A stretch of DNA of 64,000 bases from Bursaphelenchus xylophilus (Eukaryota > Nematoda > Chromadorea > Rhabditida > Aphelenchoididae): the NCBI GenBank assembly GCA_904066235.2, contig CAJFCV020000004.1, positions 5,890,001-5,954,000 of the forward strand, given 5' to 3'. Made by a program: the position numbers and the translations under genes. A model generated the notes under the pieces. That model was not told the DNA's origin. It did not search any database and was given only the letters and a program-made list of their open reading frames with translations. Position 1 is the stretch's first letter; each line of letters starts with the position of its first letter. Shown here piece by piece: positions 35,300-49,600 of the stretch.

Positions 35300-37518
35300 A
35301 TGTCATTTGAAGACATAATTGGGTTGAAATTGTCATGCTCGTAAGTTCAAATTCGTTGTAATAATGTGTTGATTCAAGCGATTTACCCGTTGTATGCACT
35401 TCGGGGAGTCAAATAAGAATTTTCGCAATGATCGACGGAGAAAATCAACGCTTCACACAGGTGAACCCATCAGATGACGTCGTTTTCTTTGAGTTTCTTT
35501 TCTTTTTCCTTTCGCTTTTTTGTGTTGGTTCCTTTGCTTTCCCTCCATTTATTGGGCCTTCCTATCCCAAACACAAATCAAAATGTTTTCAGATAGGACA
35601 AACCGAATTACTCACCTCTAGAAATCCCAGTTTCAAGGACATTGTCCCCGTTGTTTTTGTTCTCGAGCAGAATCAAGTTCTCAAATTTTCGCTGTAAGTT
35701 GTTTTTTGATTAGTCATTCTTTCCCTCTTTAGGTTTTTGGGTGAGAAAGAAATTGGATCAGTGGAGACTGGGCTTAAAGAACTCGTTATGAATTCACCGC
35801 AGTTATATCTTCCGATGAATAGCACTGGGGATCAATGGGACCCTGATGACAGTCCATTACTGGGGATTGAAGTAGAGGAATCGGAACAAGCTTTAAATGG
35901 GACGAAGATTCAACTAAAGGCTTGTCATCTACAAGCGGATGAAGTTATAAATGCTGCACCTTACTTTACCCTCTCTAGGATACACAGTTCCATTGAAGAA
36001 TTTCCGGCAAGTGTCTTAACGTTGAATGAATCGCCTTTTTAGACGTTATTATACAGAAGTGAGGCAATGAATAACACAACCAACCCAAAATGGACTGAAT
36101 TTGTGGTGCCGACTAAAGCCCTGACAAGTCTAACACCTTCCGTTCTGGAGATTGCTGTGTATCATTTTATAAACAACAAATCCGAGGATTATTTGATTGG
36201 AAAGTTTACCATTACATTTTTCCAACTTCTAAACGGATCTCTTGGAAACAAATTCATGGCAGGTTTGTTTTTAGTACTAATAGTAGTTTAGTTACATTCC
36301 CAGAACGGAAAGAAGCGAGAAAATGTATATGTGGAAGTAGTTAAATTTGAAAGCGTTCCAAAAATCACCACATTTGTTGGAGCCATCAGAGCGGGGTGAG
36401 TATCTTTGGGGCTTCGGTAGTTCAGCCCCCCACGAAAGGTAGTTCAAACCCCCCATTGTTTTGCCCGTTTCACACCCCACATAATGAACAAATTAGAATA
36501 ATACAAAAAATGTAAGTGGGGGTTTGATCTACTACGTTGGGGGTTTGATCTAAAACGTAGGGGGCTTGACCTAAAACGTAGGGGGGTTTATCTAAAACGG
36601 GGCTTGATCTAAAACGTAGGTGGCTTGTGCTGGACCATACAACTTGGATTAATTCTTTGAAATAAATTTTGGGGTTCAGAATGGACGAGGGGGGTTGTAC
36701 TGGGTCATGGGGGGCTAAACTGGACTGGGGGGCTGTACTACCTTAGCCCCGTATCTTTTAGAATATTATTCAGTTTTAGTCTTAAACTTCACTTCACAGT
36801 CGCGATTGATTTTACTGCGAATAACGGTGGTCAGAACGAGCCAGATTCCCTCCATTTCGTCCATCCTCACTATCAAAACTTCTACAGCCAGGCGCTTTAT
36901 GAGATGTCCACTAAGATTTGTCAGATCGATAAGTATGTTATATTCAGTGGTAGTTAATCATTCAGGTTACAACGACTATCCTTACTAGGATTTGGAGCTA
37001 AAATACCTCCTCGATTCGAATTCAGTCCTTTGTTTTCTTTGACCGGTGATCTGAACAACTCCATTGTGAGGGGAACTGACAATATCATGAACGCCTATCG
37101 ACGGACTGTTATGTCAGTTCAGCCGTATGCACCGACAAATTATGTGGCCCCGATTCATCATATCATCAAAATGGCCAAAGTGGCGAAAAAAACAGGTACC
37201 AAACTGTATTTTGTGGTTATTATTCTGACGAACGGAGCAATCAAGAACTCGAAGGAGTCTATGGATATGATTGTCAGCTCTTCCCATCTACCTATTTCGA
37301 TCGTTTTTGTGGCTATTGGAAATGAGAAACACCCTATCGGAGCCGGAGATCACACTCGAATAACCAGTTTCATCGATCCGACGGCCAAGTCTTCAGAAAA
37401 TGTCCCGTTAAAACGACAAAACGTAATATACCACGAGTTTAAAACAGGGAAACCGTTTGCTGGAAAATGTTTGAAAGAAGTAAATCTGCAAGGAACTCAA
37501 TGGCTCCAGTCCAACTAA
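35300..37518 (+). CDS. Divergent copine-like protein (C2A-C2B-vWA)
   Basis: Start MSFEDIIGLKLSCSDLP at 35300; exons continue from about 35378, 35592, 35733, 36043, about 36304, 36780, 36964. C2A is short and diverged: the usual DxxxxSDP calcium-binding loop is missing, although the IGQTELLTSRNPSFKD strand is kept. C2B has NTTNPKWTEFVVPTKAL. The copine vWA domain begins AIDFTANNGGQNEPDSLHF, where the MIDAS serine is replaced by N, and continues LSLLGFGAKIPPRFEFS and TNYVAPIHHIIKMAKVAKK. The usual proline-rich copine tail is absent. One intron (36010-36042) appears to use a GC donor (GCAAGT), and the junction near 36260-36303 is uncertain. The conserved residue losses suggest calcium-independent function. 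It ends 60 bp from the convergent KAT2 gene. Confidence 0.82.
36408..36750. mobile_element. hAT-type MITE with internal minisatellite, in copine intron
   Basis: Flanked by the 8-bp direct repeat GTATCTTT (36400-36407 and 36751-36758), the target duplication length of hAT elements. Inverted ends: ggggcttcggtagttcagcc on the left, complement of ggggctaaggtagtacagcc on the right. Inside are about five imperfect copies of a 22-24 bp unit (gggggtttgatctaaaacgta) at 36512-36630. It accounts for most of the 380-bp intron. Confidence 0.85.
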
Positions 37519-37549
37519 CTCTGCTAATACTACTTTATGTACATTTGTA

Positions 37550-37555
37550 AATAAA
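37550..37555 (+). terminator. Polyadenylation signal of divergent copine
   Basis: AATAAA 31 bases after the stop codon of the copine-like gene and just before the stop codon of the convergent KAT2 gene, so the two 3' ends probably overlap. Confidence 0.5.
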
Positions 37556-37578
37556 TTAAGTTGGTTATTGGTTGGAGA

Positions 37579-40533
<2,955 letters not shown>

Positions 40534-40652
40534 TAGAATATAACAAAGCAAGATAACAAAAATTCAAGTCGTCTCGTGACGTTAGCTGATAGCTTTTGCC
40601 ATAATTGTAAAGCACAATGACGTATTTTCTAGACATGTTTGTCTGTCTTGGC

Positions 40653-41198
40653 CAGGGGTGGTCAGCAGACCCTATTTTTCCGATTTTCGGCCCGCGGCCC
40701 GGCCCGTCTAATCACCGGCCCGGCCCGGCCCGTCTAGTCTTTTTCCAGGCCCGGCCCGGCCCGGCCCGTGACGGGCCTGGCCCGGCCCGGCCCGGCCCGT
40801 GCAGGCCCGTCTATAGAGGGTTCTGCGAACTGCGCCCAGGCTCGGGATCTAAACTGAGGCAAAAAAGGCGTTGATCTAGCTAGTAAAGGATCAATGTGAT
40901 AGTTTTGTGGTTCTATAATGGAACTATAGACTTGTAAACGTGTTAGAACTTGAGAAACAGCAACTATAACAACATCAATTAATTTTCCCGGCGTGAAAAC
41001 AATGAATGCCAACGGTTTGGCATTGTATTTTAGACGGGCCGGGCCGGGCCGGAAAAACCCCAGGCCCGCGGCCCGGCCCGGCCCGGCCCGTGACGGGCCC
41101 GGCCCGTTTGTCAATTTCCATTTTTGAGGCCGGCCGGCCCGTTTGGGCCGGGCCGGGCCGGCCCGGGCCGGGCCGGCCCGGCCCGCCGACCACCCCTG
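40653..41198. mobile_element. hAT-type MITE, GC-rich (GCCCG)n
   Basis: Ends are CAGGGGTGGTC and the complement of GACCACCCCTG, reading CAGGGGTGG at both termini as in hAT elements. An exact 8-bp target duplication GTCTTGGC flanks it (40645-40652 and 41199-41206). Both arms are runs of gcccggcccg that are inverted relative to each other, with an AT-rich centre (40850-41020). There is no transposase. It lies in the divergent promoter region between KAT2 and the RBM15-like gene. Confidence 0.93.
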
Positions 41199-41481
41199 GT
41201 CTTGGCATACCGTTTCATCTTCGATTTTTTATCAGAAAAAATTGTGAATGCATGCAAACCCGACAAGCCTTCTGGTGTAAACAACGCTCTAGTGTTATGT
41301 TTTTGTACCTACCTCCTTCAATTTTTATTTTTTGGGCTTCTATTTCCTCATTGAATTTGCTCTTGCCTATTTCCTTCCCCTTTATTCGGTCTCAGGGTCA
41401 GCCATTCTCTAAAGATTCACAATCTCAGGTTTCCTATTATCTACGTGGCTAGATGGAGAATATCTCGGTTTTTTATAGATC

Positions 41482-43378
41482 ATGTCCTCACGATCTTCGA
41501 GTTCAGATGAAGATGCCGGTGTTATTTCGGATCATTCCGAGGGAGAGATTAGGTCTCGTTCTTCATCGCCTGAGACAAAACCCGAAAGAAAATCAAGGTG
41601 TGTGCTAACTTAATTATGGTATTGTTTGCTTAAGAGAGAGAGAACGTGCTCCAATAGATAGCTCGTCTTGTCTGTCCAAGTATTATCGAGAAAGGTTTGG
41701 AAGCCATTCCCCGGAGGATTATTTGAATCTGAGGTTTTCCAAGATGAACCCGAAGTTGAGCAAGGAGGAAATAAAACACATCCTTGATGATGAACTCCAG
41801 AAACTGGCTCCATTTGAGGTAGGCTTTTTTGTTTTTTTTTTAAACGATTTTAGGTAAAAGTAGTTCGAGATCCCGAAACGGATGATCGGTTGGCATACGT
41901 TAACTTCCGTCGTAATAATTGTGCAAAAACAGTTCGCCGGGCCTTAATTCCGAAGCTTCAAGATCGGCTTGGAGAGAACGTATTGATCGACCCAGCTGGA
42001 GTTCTTAGAGATCAAGAAGGAAAATTCATCCCGGACCGATTCAACAGAGCTCAGATGTCAGATGGACATGGCGACAATAGACACAATCATCATAACAACC
42101 ATCAAAATAACAACAAGAGCTTCAGCAATCTGAACCAAGATCCAAATTTGGCAACAAGGACTCTATTTGTGGGTAATTTGCCTGGAGATATCAGACATCA
42201 CGAACTGGTAAAATCATTCGGTCACTTTGGTTCTGTTGAAGATATTGACATCAAGGTTGTCAGTGACGGTTCTGCGGCCTATGCCTTTATCGTCTTTCAT
42301 GTGAGTGTTTTTTATGCGGTTTGTATTTTATTGTTTATCTGAATTAACAATTTTTAGTCACTAGATGCAGCAATCGAGGCATTGGAAAGCCAACATAATC
42401 GTGCTCTGAGAAATGGGTCCACGAGATGTCAGATTGGCTACGGAAAGTCACAAGTTTCTCCAAAACTTTGGGTTGGGCGACTGGGAGCATGGGCGAGTAA
42501 AGACATGTTGATAAAGGAGTTTGACCGATATGGAGTTGTTGAATCCGTCGACTTTAAGCCTGGAGATCACCATGCCTATGTCCGATTTAGTGACTCCAAT
42601 TCTGCTAGAGATGCCTGCTTAGCTCTGAAAAATTATCCCTTGGATGGAAGACATAAGATTGTGGTTGATTATGCAAAGTAAGTGGGGACTGATGAATGTT
42701 AATGTGTTTAGAGAAAGAGTAGGACAGAAGAAGTTTGATCGGAACGATAGACAAGATTCTAGGAAGAGAGTTTCAACAAGGTCTCCAGATGACTTTAAGA
42801 AGAAGAGGAAAGAGAAGAGCAAGAGTCGAACCAAGAGTCCAAGTCCATTTCCAACCATCGGTAGTTATGAGGAATTGAACGAGAAACATCCGAGCACATG
42901 GAAGGGGTTCTTTTGCTTAAAGAAAACGGAGTATAACATAAAGTAAGTATTTATTCGAATTGTACAGTGCGGGCAATAGAGACAGGTTGATTTCATATTG
43001 AATTTTAGGTTACATAGGGTATCCGGAAAGGAGAATATGGTCCAAGACCTGATGAGGAATGAAGAGGGTGGTGCAATAAAGCTGAAAGTCGAGCAAAGAT
43101 TACCTCGAGAGACGGTATTCTTAGATAAATTGAAGGATATGGAAAGGGACTCCCTCGTCTTTATGGTCGGTGCCGAGGTCTCGATGTCATTTACACCCTT
43201 CATCCAATACATGAATGAGAAGAATGCGGTGGGTGTGGCACCATTAAGTGATGAAATCAAGGTCTATATATTACCTTACTGTAGTCTGGCATCTAAAATA
43301 ACAAAACATTTCGTTCCACGGTTGAATATACTTTCAAAAGATTCAAATTATTTATTGGTAATACTGCATTCTTCATAA
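41482..43378 (+). CDS. RBM15/Spenito-like RNA-binding protein (RRMs plus SPOC)
   Basis: Exons start at 41482, about 41635, about 41855, about 42359, about 42711 and about 43010. The N-terminus is Ser/Arg/Glu-rich (MSSRSSSSDEDAGVISDHSE). The first RRM is diverged (VKVVRDPETDDRLAYVNFRR). A histidine/asparagine-rich linker leads to two clear RRMs: RNP2/RNP1 as TLFVGNLPGD and AYAFIVFH, then LWVGRLGAWASKDMLIKEFD and AYVRF. After an RS-type linker (KKKRKEKSKSRTKSPSP) comes a SPOC domain (STWKGFFCLKKTEYN, DSLVFMVGAE, YILPYC). This is the layout of small Spen proteins, which guide the m6A methyltransferase complex and RNA processing in the nucleus. It converges on the DUF19 gene 71 bp away. Confidence 0.9.
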
Positions 43379-43449
43379 TGATTGTAATAAATCCGATTGT
43401 ATGATCAGGTGGAGACTATAAGTAGAATATAGATTGTCATGTTGTACTA

Positions 43450-44258
43450 CTACTTACTTTTGCATTCACTCCTGCAATCGGGCAAGACGGAGGTGAAGAA
43501 GGTGTTGTAAGATTCGCAGGCGAAATAGGTAACCGGCCCAACTCGGCATCGGTCCTGGAAAGGCTTGAAGTATGGTCTTTCTCCTTGTTTGATCACTTCG
43601 CATTTCTACAAAATTTGTTGTTTGAACTTTGCAAATTTTTACCTCAAATTGGAAGAGATCAGTGTTGGCCAGTTTGTTGACGACGTCTCTGACTGTGTGA
43701 ATCAGGTTGGACGCGGATGCCCTGAAGGTTTCGGAAATGCATTGCCAATTCTGAGCGGCTGCTGAAATGATTAGGCAAAAAAGATGAGATTTTGCAATAA
43801 GCTTACTGTAAAACCCAGCTCCACATTGGAATCTGAGATAAGATACGACACTAATGTAATGAAGAGCATGTTCAGGGGTGTCGTCGTTCGCTAGAAGGAA
43901 TCTCGGGTCGAAGCAAGTCCGCAGATCTATTTGTTTTGCGTTCAGAAAATCTAATTCGGAATTGATGGCACTGAAAACGTGCTTTATTGACGTTTTAAAC
44001 TCACTTGCAAACATCCACAATTCCTCTGTCGCCATCTTTAGCGTAGAATCCATGGATGGCCTCTAAAAGGGCCAACGGATGATTCCAATTCTTCCCAGAA
44101 TCCAGTCCCAATTTCTTTCCAAACACGGCCTGGGCATTCTTTAAATCATCCACGGTGCAGTTTTTTAAAGAAGATACTGTAATTGATTAGTTTTTCTATT
44201 GAAAATTCTTACCTCCAAGTACTGCAATCGCCAACAGGATTCCGGTAAAAAGCCCCAT
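43450..44258 (-). CDS. Secreted DUF19 (T20D4.11-like) protein 1
   Basis: Starts at 44258 with a signal peptide (MGLFTGILLAIAVLGG). At least five short exons follow, with TAG at 43452-43450. The mature chain of about 190 residues has spaced cysteines in the DUF19 style: SLKNCTVDDLKNAQAVFG, IVDVCKAINSELD, LRTCFDPRF, YLRFQCGAGFY, NWQCISETFRASA, KCEVIKQGE, and a C-terminal PDCRSECKSK. The family is nematode-specific and secreted; its function is unknown. It lies directly downstream of a paralogue on the same strand. Confidence 0.75.
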
Positions 44259-44373
44259 TGTCTAAAGACGTATTAGAATTCGGAAAAATCAGTAGTTTTG
44301 GGAACTATACCAATATAGAAGACACGTATAAAAACAAATAAATTTATTAATCAAATAGCGACCCCATTCTACT

Positions 44374-45489
44374 TTAGTTGAGGGATGCAGCCAGTTTACG
44401 ATTCTTGGAAGCCACTTCCTTGAAATACTTCTTGTGATCTGAAATAATTCGATTAAATTCTAAAGATATTCATTACTTACTTTCGCTAAACATTGTAAGC
44501 TTTTGAGGAGTGGATTGGGCCTCGGATTGGTCGTAAGTGAACACTTTACTGCAAGTTGTTTTACTGCAGAATCCATCGAGTTGAGATCTTCTCAGAGTTC
44601 TCTCGCATTCCCACCATATCAGCTAAGATGAATTGGTTACAATACTATGTATTATATTTCGCCTTACTTCTTTCGCATCACAACCTTCATGGCCTCCAAA
44701 AACAATAGCTTGGCAGAAACTGAAACTTTCTGCCGCCTGACAATATTGTTGAGGGTTCTTGTGGATGGTGTCGTTGTATTGTTTGAAGCACTGTTCGGTA
44801 TGTTGTTTGTATTCATCTGACGTATGCATTCTCTCGATGCAATCCCAATGGCGAATTCCCTCTAAAAGAGATTGTCCGGTAATCTTATTGCTTTTTCAAA
44901 TTCAACATACGCAAGAATCCACCATTACAATCAAAGTCCATGTTATCATAGAGGTCGGCCAAGATGAAAGAATCGCGGACAGAATGACCTTGGAACTTGA
45001 GGATGTTGAAGAGATCGGTGCAAGGAATGTAATTGGAGGCTAGGCAAGTGTGGAAGTCAGTCCTGGCCTTGCACAGACTGAAGATACCGTTGGTGCCCTG
45101 AGGGGTCGCGTTTTTTCAATCAACTTACATCGTGGAAGATCAGATTTTCAATATGTTTGATTAATTCAGCTGGTTTCTTGAATAAAGCCTTGTCGATTCC
45201 GAGATGAATAGCCAATTGTCCCTAAATTAAAACGTTCATGATCTAGATGACGTCACCGACTTGACAGTAATCCAGTTGATGTTTATTGCACTCCCGAAGA
45301 CCAGGATGAGGCTCTCCTTGAAAATCATCCGGAGGAATCTGGGGATTCACACTGTAGAAAATCCCCACATCTTCTCGGCCATTTACCGTAAGTACTAAAT
45401 GATGAATTTGTAATTGTTACCTACTTACAGAGACTCAGCAAAACCACGGACGACAACATTGGCGTCATTGTAGGTGCGAATGAAGCCAT
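44374..45489 (-). CDS. Secreted DUF19 (T20D4.11-like) protein 2
   Basis: Starts at 45489 with a signal peptide (PMLSSVVLLSLLLTVNG, split by an intron at about 45431) and stops at 44376-44374. Cysteine-rich blocks resemble protein 1: LRECNKHQLDYCQ, FHTCLASNYIPCTDLFN, DFDCNGGFLEGIRHWDCIER, QCFKQYNDTI, QYCQAAESFSFCQAIVFGG and WWECERTLRR. The tail HKKYFKEVASKNRKLAASLN is basic. This pair probably arose by tandem duplication. Function is unknown. Confidence 0.72.
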
Positions 45490-45678
45490 GGTTCCCAATT
45501 TGACGCCTTTCTGCTTATCACCAATTAAGTTTTATTACTCTCAGATTAAGGAAATTGCACCTTTAGGGTAATTAAAAGTTTATTACACTTTCATAATATT
45601 CATTAGCGCTTTATTTAATTTGAAGGCATTAAAATCATCGCCCAGACTCTATCGCAACTCCATTTTTATTTCCATTTT

Positions 45679-46248
45679 TTAGTATCGAATTGTCGGATTC
45701 AGGAGAGCTTCGAAAAATGATTTGGCCAGGGCTTTGTCCAATCGATGAGAGCAGGACTTCTTGGCTGCAGGTCGGGGGTACCGTCCCCAACAGTCCACAA
45801 CATGCTTGTCGCAGTCACACATCGCTTGCTTGCACTTGTTTGTAGTCGCTAGAGCAATTTAATTCAAAATAGACGAGTCTTACGTTTACAAGAGGGCTCT
45901 TTGAAAGGGCGGTCATCAACAACCGTCTTGTTGCAGGTCCAACTGTAATCTTCAACGTATTCAATAGGGACGTCTGGGCAGAATTTCTTGTCTATAGCCG
46001 CGTCATAACACTTGTCATGTGCTCGACAACATCTAAACCAGTGTCATGAATTCATCTGATCAGGCTTACGCATCGATCTCATCAACGGGATCCCCGGCCC
46101 CGCCCACTCCACACCAGCATCCGTAGTTGTTGTAGACCAAAGCAGTGTATCCGAGATGGCATTCGGCCATTGCATTCAGATTCCATAGTGCCTTGAATCT
46201 GCTTTCTTCAGCAAAAACTGCTGAGATTAGGAGAGGAAATAACAACAT
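45679..46248 (-). CDS. Secreted phospholipase A2
   Basis: Starts at 46248 with a signal peptide (MLLFPLLISAVFAEE), three to four exons, stop at 45681-45679. The calcium-binding loop YGCWCGVGGAGDPVDEID and the catalytic centre DACCRAHDKCYDAA (His-Asp pair) are complete. Further cysteines (WTCNKTV, CKQAMCDCDKHVVDCW) fit the group I/II-type disulfide pattern. The second catalytic Asp is in MCDCDK. It hydrolyses the sn-2 ester of phospholipids outside the cell. It is a worm enzyme rather than a venom protein as far as context shows. Confidence 0.93.
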
Positions 46249-46633
46249 TATTGAAAGGAAGGGACTCGGACAAGTCTGTTCTTATCATATAAAGGCTGGA
46301 GATCAGCTGACAGAAAGTTCTAGTGACTCACTAGAAAGCAGAAATAAGGTCGGTGACGTCATTACGCATGGTAGCCGCGCCTAAAAACAGCTCATTCTGT
46401 GTCAATAATCGACCACAGACAACTTTACACGCGAAATCAGCTTGATTGTCCGCTTTATTATAATATTAAACGTTTTATAATTCGTGCCCAATAAGTTTAT
46501 GGCGGATAAAAACTAGTAGTTACAACTTCAACGATGGGCTGGCTTCTCGTATAATAAATAAGTTAGCACGCTAATACAATATATGAGGACATATGGAGCG
46601 ATGATGTAACAATAATAAATATTAAGTTAAGCT
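46249..46633. other. Intergenic (PLA2 upstream, copine downstream)
   Basis: AT-rich gap between two minus-strand genes. It contains the PLA2 promoter and the copine 3' end (AATAAA-like motif complementary to tttatta near 46613-46620). No other feature is seen. Confidence 0.5.
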
Positions 46634-49600
46634 TTAATGACTGACAAGTTGTGGCTGAAATCCATAGCTGGGATTAGTAGGAGGTTGGATAAAAGAGGCA
46701 TCTGGAGGAGGTATAAAAGACAAAATATCCTCGCCCGGAGGCAGTTGTAGGATAGGAGGACCCGGAGATATTCCCATCATCCTCATGTAAGAGGTCACTT
46801 GGTCTGGAACCTCTTCAAGAACAGCTTCGGCGAGACGGCGTTTGATCTGATCAGCCTCCAACACTGATCTGGGCATTCCACTGGGTGGGAAGAAATCACG
46901 GAAAGGAACAAACTACAAGATCACAAAATGGTGGATATTAGACTTACTTGGACAATATCCCGTAAGGCTTGCTTTCCATTGGCTGTCGTCAACAATGCCT
47001 GATCGGAATCTAGATCGTCCATTTTATCAAAGCTTGACCCCCCAACACCCACGATGATTATTGACAGCGGTTTATCCGATGCCTGAAACATTAATAATAA
47101 ACATTAACACAAAATACAAAAAATATCCATTTAGTCAAACGTACATCTACAATAGAGTTGATCGTCTTGGCCATATCTGTGATTTCTCCGTCGGTGATAA
47201 TCAACAGGATTTGGTAACGATTCTTTTCCTTGGCCAAGAGACTAGCCTTATATGCAAATTCTTGGATAGAAGGCGAAAAATTGGTGGGGCCATAGAATTG
47301 GATGTAAAGCAAGGTCTTTCGATACAACCCGAGCACACTATCTACACCATCAATCACTCGTTGACGGCTCTCAACATCCTGTAATTGACTCTGTAACCAA
47401 TGTTAGACTGCTGTAAGAAACAACAGAAAGGAAGAAGAAAACGATGAAGAATGTACCGTGGCGGCCCTGATCCAGTCACCAAAAATGCACAATTTTGCTT
47501 CCAGGAGGGAATAAGAATCCCGCAAAATACCTCCCTTCATTGACCAAAAGAAACGGGAAAACAGCGCAAAAAGCGCGCGCGCTTTTGATTTGGAAATACA
47601 GGGCGCGGCAATTTTTCGGCCGGATTTTAATTGGCCATAACTTTTTTAGTTTTTGGGCAAATGTTAAAATTCTTTTTTTCTCTGAATCCATAGACAACCC
47701 CTTTTTGTTTAATACCAAATATGTTATCCCCGTTCATTAGACTATAGTAAAAATCTAAGGCAAAGAAAAAGCTCTAATTTTAATAGATGACAATGGAATT
47801 ACCCCTACTGCGACTCTCAGATTTTCTTTAAATTTTGCACAGGGGCCGGACATAGTCCACACATCAATTCCTGAAAGTTTCAGCTCGCACCTTTCAGGGG
47901 CGACCAAGATATTCAACGATTCTTTGCGGTCAGGAGGGCACATGAGTGGTCGCACAGAAAAACTTTTTGGCTATATCCTCGCTAGTTTTGTGCGGAGATA
48001 GCTGATTTTTTGTGGAAACGGTATTCTCGATGACCTGAACAGGCATGAAACTTTTTACGACAAAATTCGTGAAAAAAAGTTATTTTTTCTGGCGATTTTC
48101 ACACACGCCGAAAAAGCAGAGAAAACGACCGAAACGCCAATAACTATGAACTAGGTCCCTGTATATATAACATATTTGGTATTAAACAAAATGGGGTTGT
48201 CTGAGGATTCAGGGAAAAAAAGAATTTTAACATTCGGATAAAAACTAAAAAAGTTATAGGCAATTCAAATCCGGCCGAAAAATTGCCGCACCCTGTATTG
48301 GGATGCATTTTGCGTGCACTCTTTTGTCTAAAAAAGGACGGTCTCCTCAAAAATTTGCTTTTGGTCATAGAAGGGTGGTACTTTGTGGGATTTTTATCCC
48401 CTTCCGGAAACAAAAATGCAGATTTTTGGCGACTGGATCAGGTCCGCCAATGTACAGGGTGGTCCAGCTAAGTTCGCGGATGTAAAATGCTTATAACTTT
48501 TTATAGGATTGTTCAATTTTTATGAGCAATAGCTCATTTTATTCCTTAGTAGTTGCCATTTTGTTTAAAAAAAAGATCATTAAAAACGATGAATCCTACG
48601 TCGAGTTATGACCCTTCAAAGTCAAACATGCTTTTTCACGTAAATTTTAAAAAAAATTTAATTTTCAAAAATTTTTGAATTGGGGTGTCACCGCTCGCTG
48701 TTACCGGGAAATGATGGTGAACAGAGCGATCCCAGCAATGCAAAATTGGCCCAATTTTGCCAGTCTTTGGTATTCTTCCATAATTTGGCGCCCCATTTGT
48801 TAATCCTGGCGAACTCGTTCCACCTCTTCTTCGATTACGCGCTTCAATTCCACGTCTTTGGGCGCCAATCCCTGATGAAAATCCGTTGTTTTAAGAACCC
48901 CCAAATGGAGAAATCTAGCGGAGTTAGATCAGGTGAACGCAGGGGCCAAGCAATTGGAGCTGGTTGCCGCGCAGATCCCCGGCCCATCCAACGACCTGGA
49001 AAAACCTGGTCAAGGAGTTGACGGACCGCTATAGCAAAATGAGGTAGCGCGCCGTCTTGTTGAAAAACAAGACTGGCAAAATTGGGCCAATTTTGCATAG
49101 CTGGGATCTCTCTGTTCACCATCATTTCCCGGTAACAGCGAGCGATGACACCGCAATTCAAAAATTTTTGAAAATTAATTTTTTTAAAAAATTTACGTGA
49201 AAAAGCATGTTTGACTTTGAAGGGTCATAACTCGACGTAGGATTCATCGTTTTTAATGATCTTTTTTTTAAACAAAATGGCAACTACTAAGGAATAAAAT
49301 GAGCTATTGCTCATAAAAATTGAACAATCCTATAAAAAGTTATAAGCATTTTACATCCGCGAACTTAGCTGGACCACCCTGTAGATGGTAGAAAAACTTA
49401 CCAGAGGGAAAAGATGACTAACTTGATTTCCCGGAGGAATTTTAGCTCCAAAACCCATTACTTCAAACTGTTTGCTGTGATTATAATGTTGACAAATCTC
49501 AAGAACTGCAGCAATCGCCATCTCATACTGGTTTTGATTGTTGGGATCGATGTAATGAAGAGAAGTTTGGGAATGGACTGGACCATTCGAAGCAGTAAAG

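Noticed and set aside
40617..41452. Pro/Gly/Arg-rich frames such as 148 codons at 41006
   Set aside because: Translation of the gcccggcccg repeats of the hAT MITE, not a gene.
47476..48485. Open frames of 60-90 codons in the copine intron
   Set aside because: They fall in inverted arms of a TA-flanked element; no transposase or other domain.
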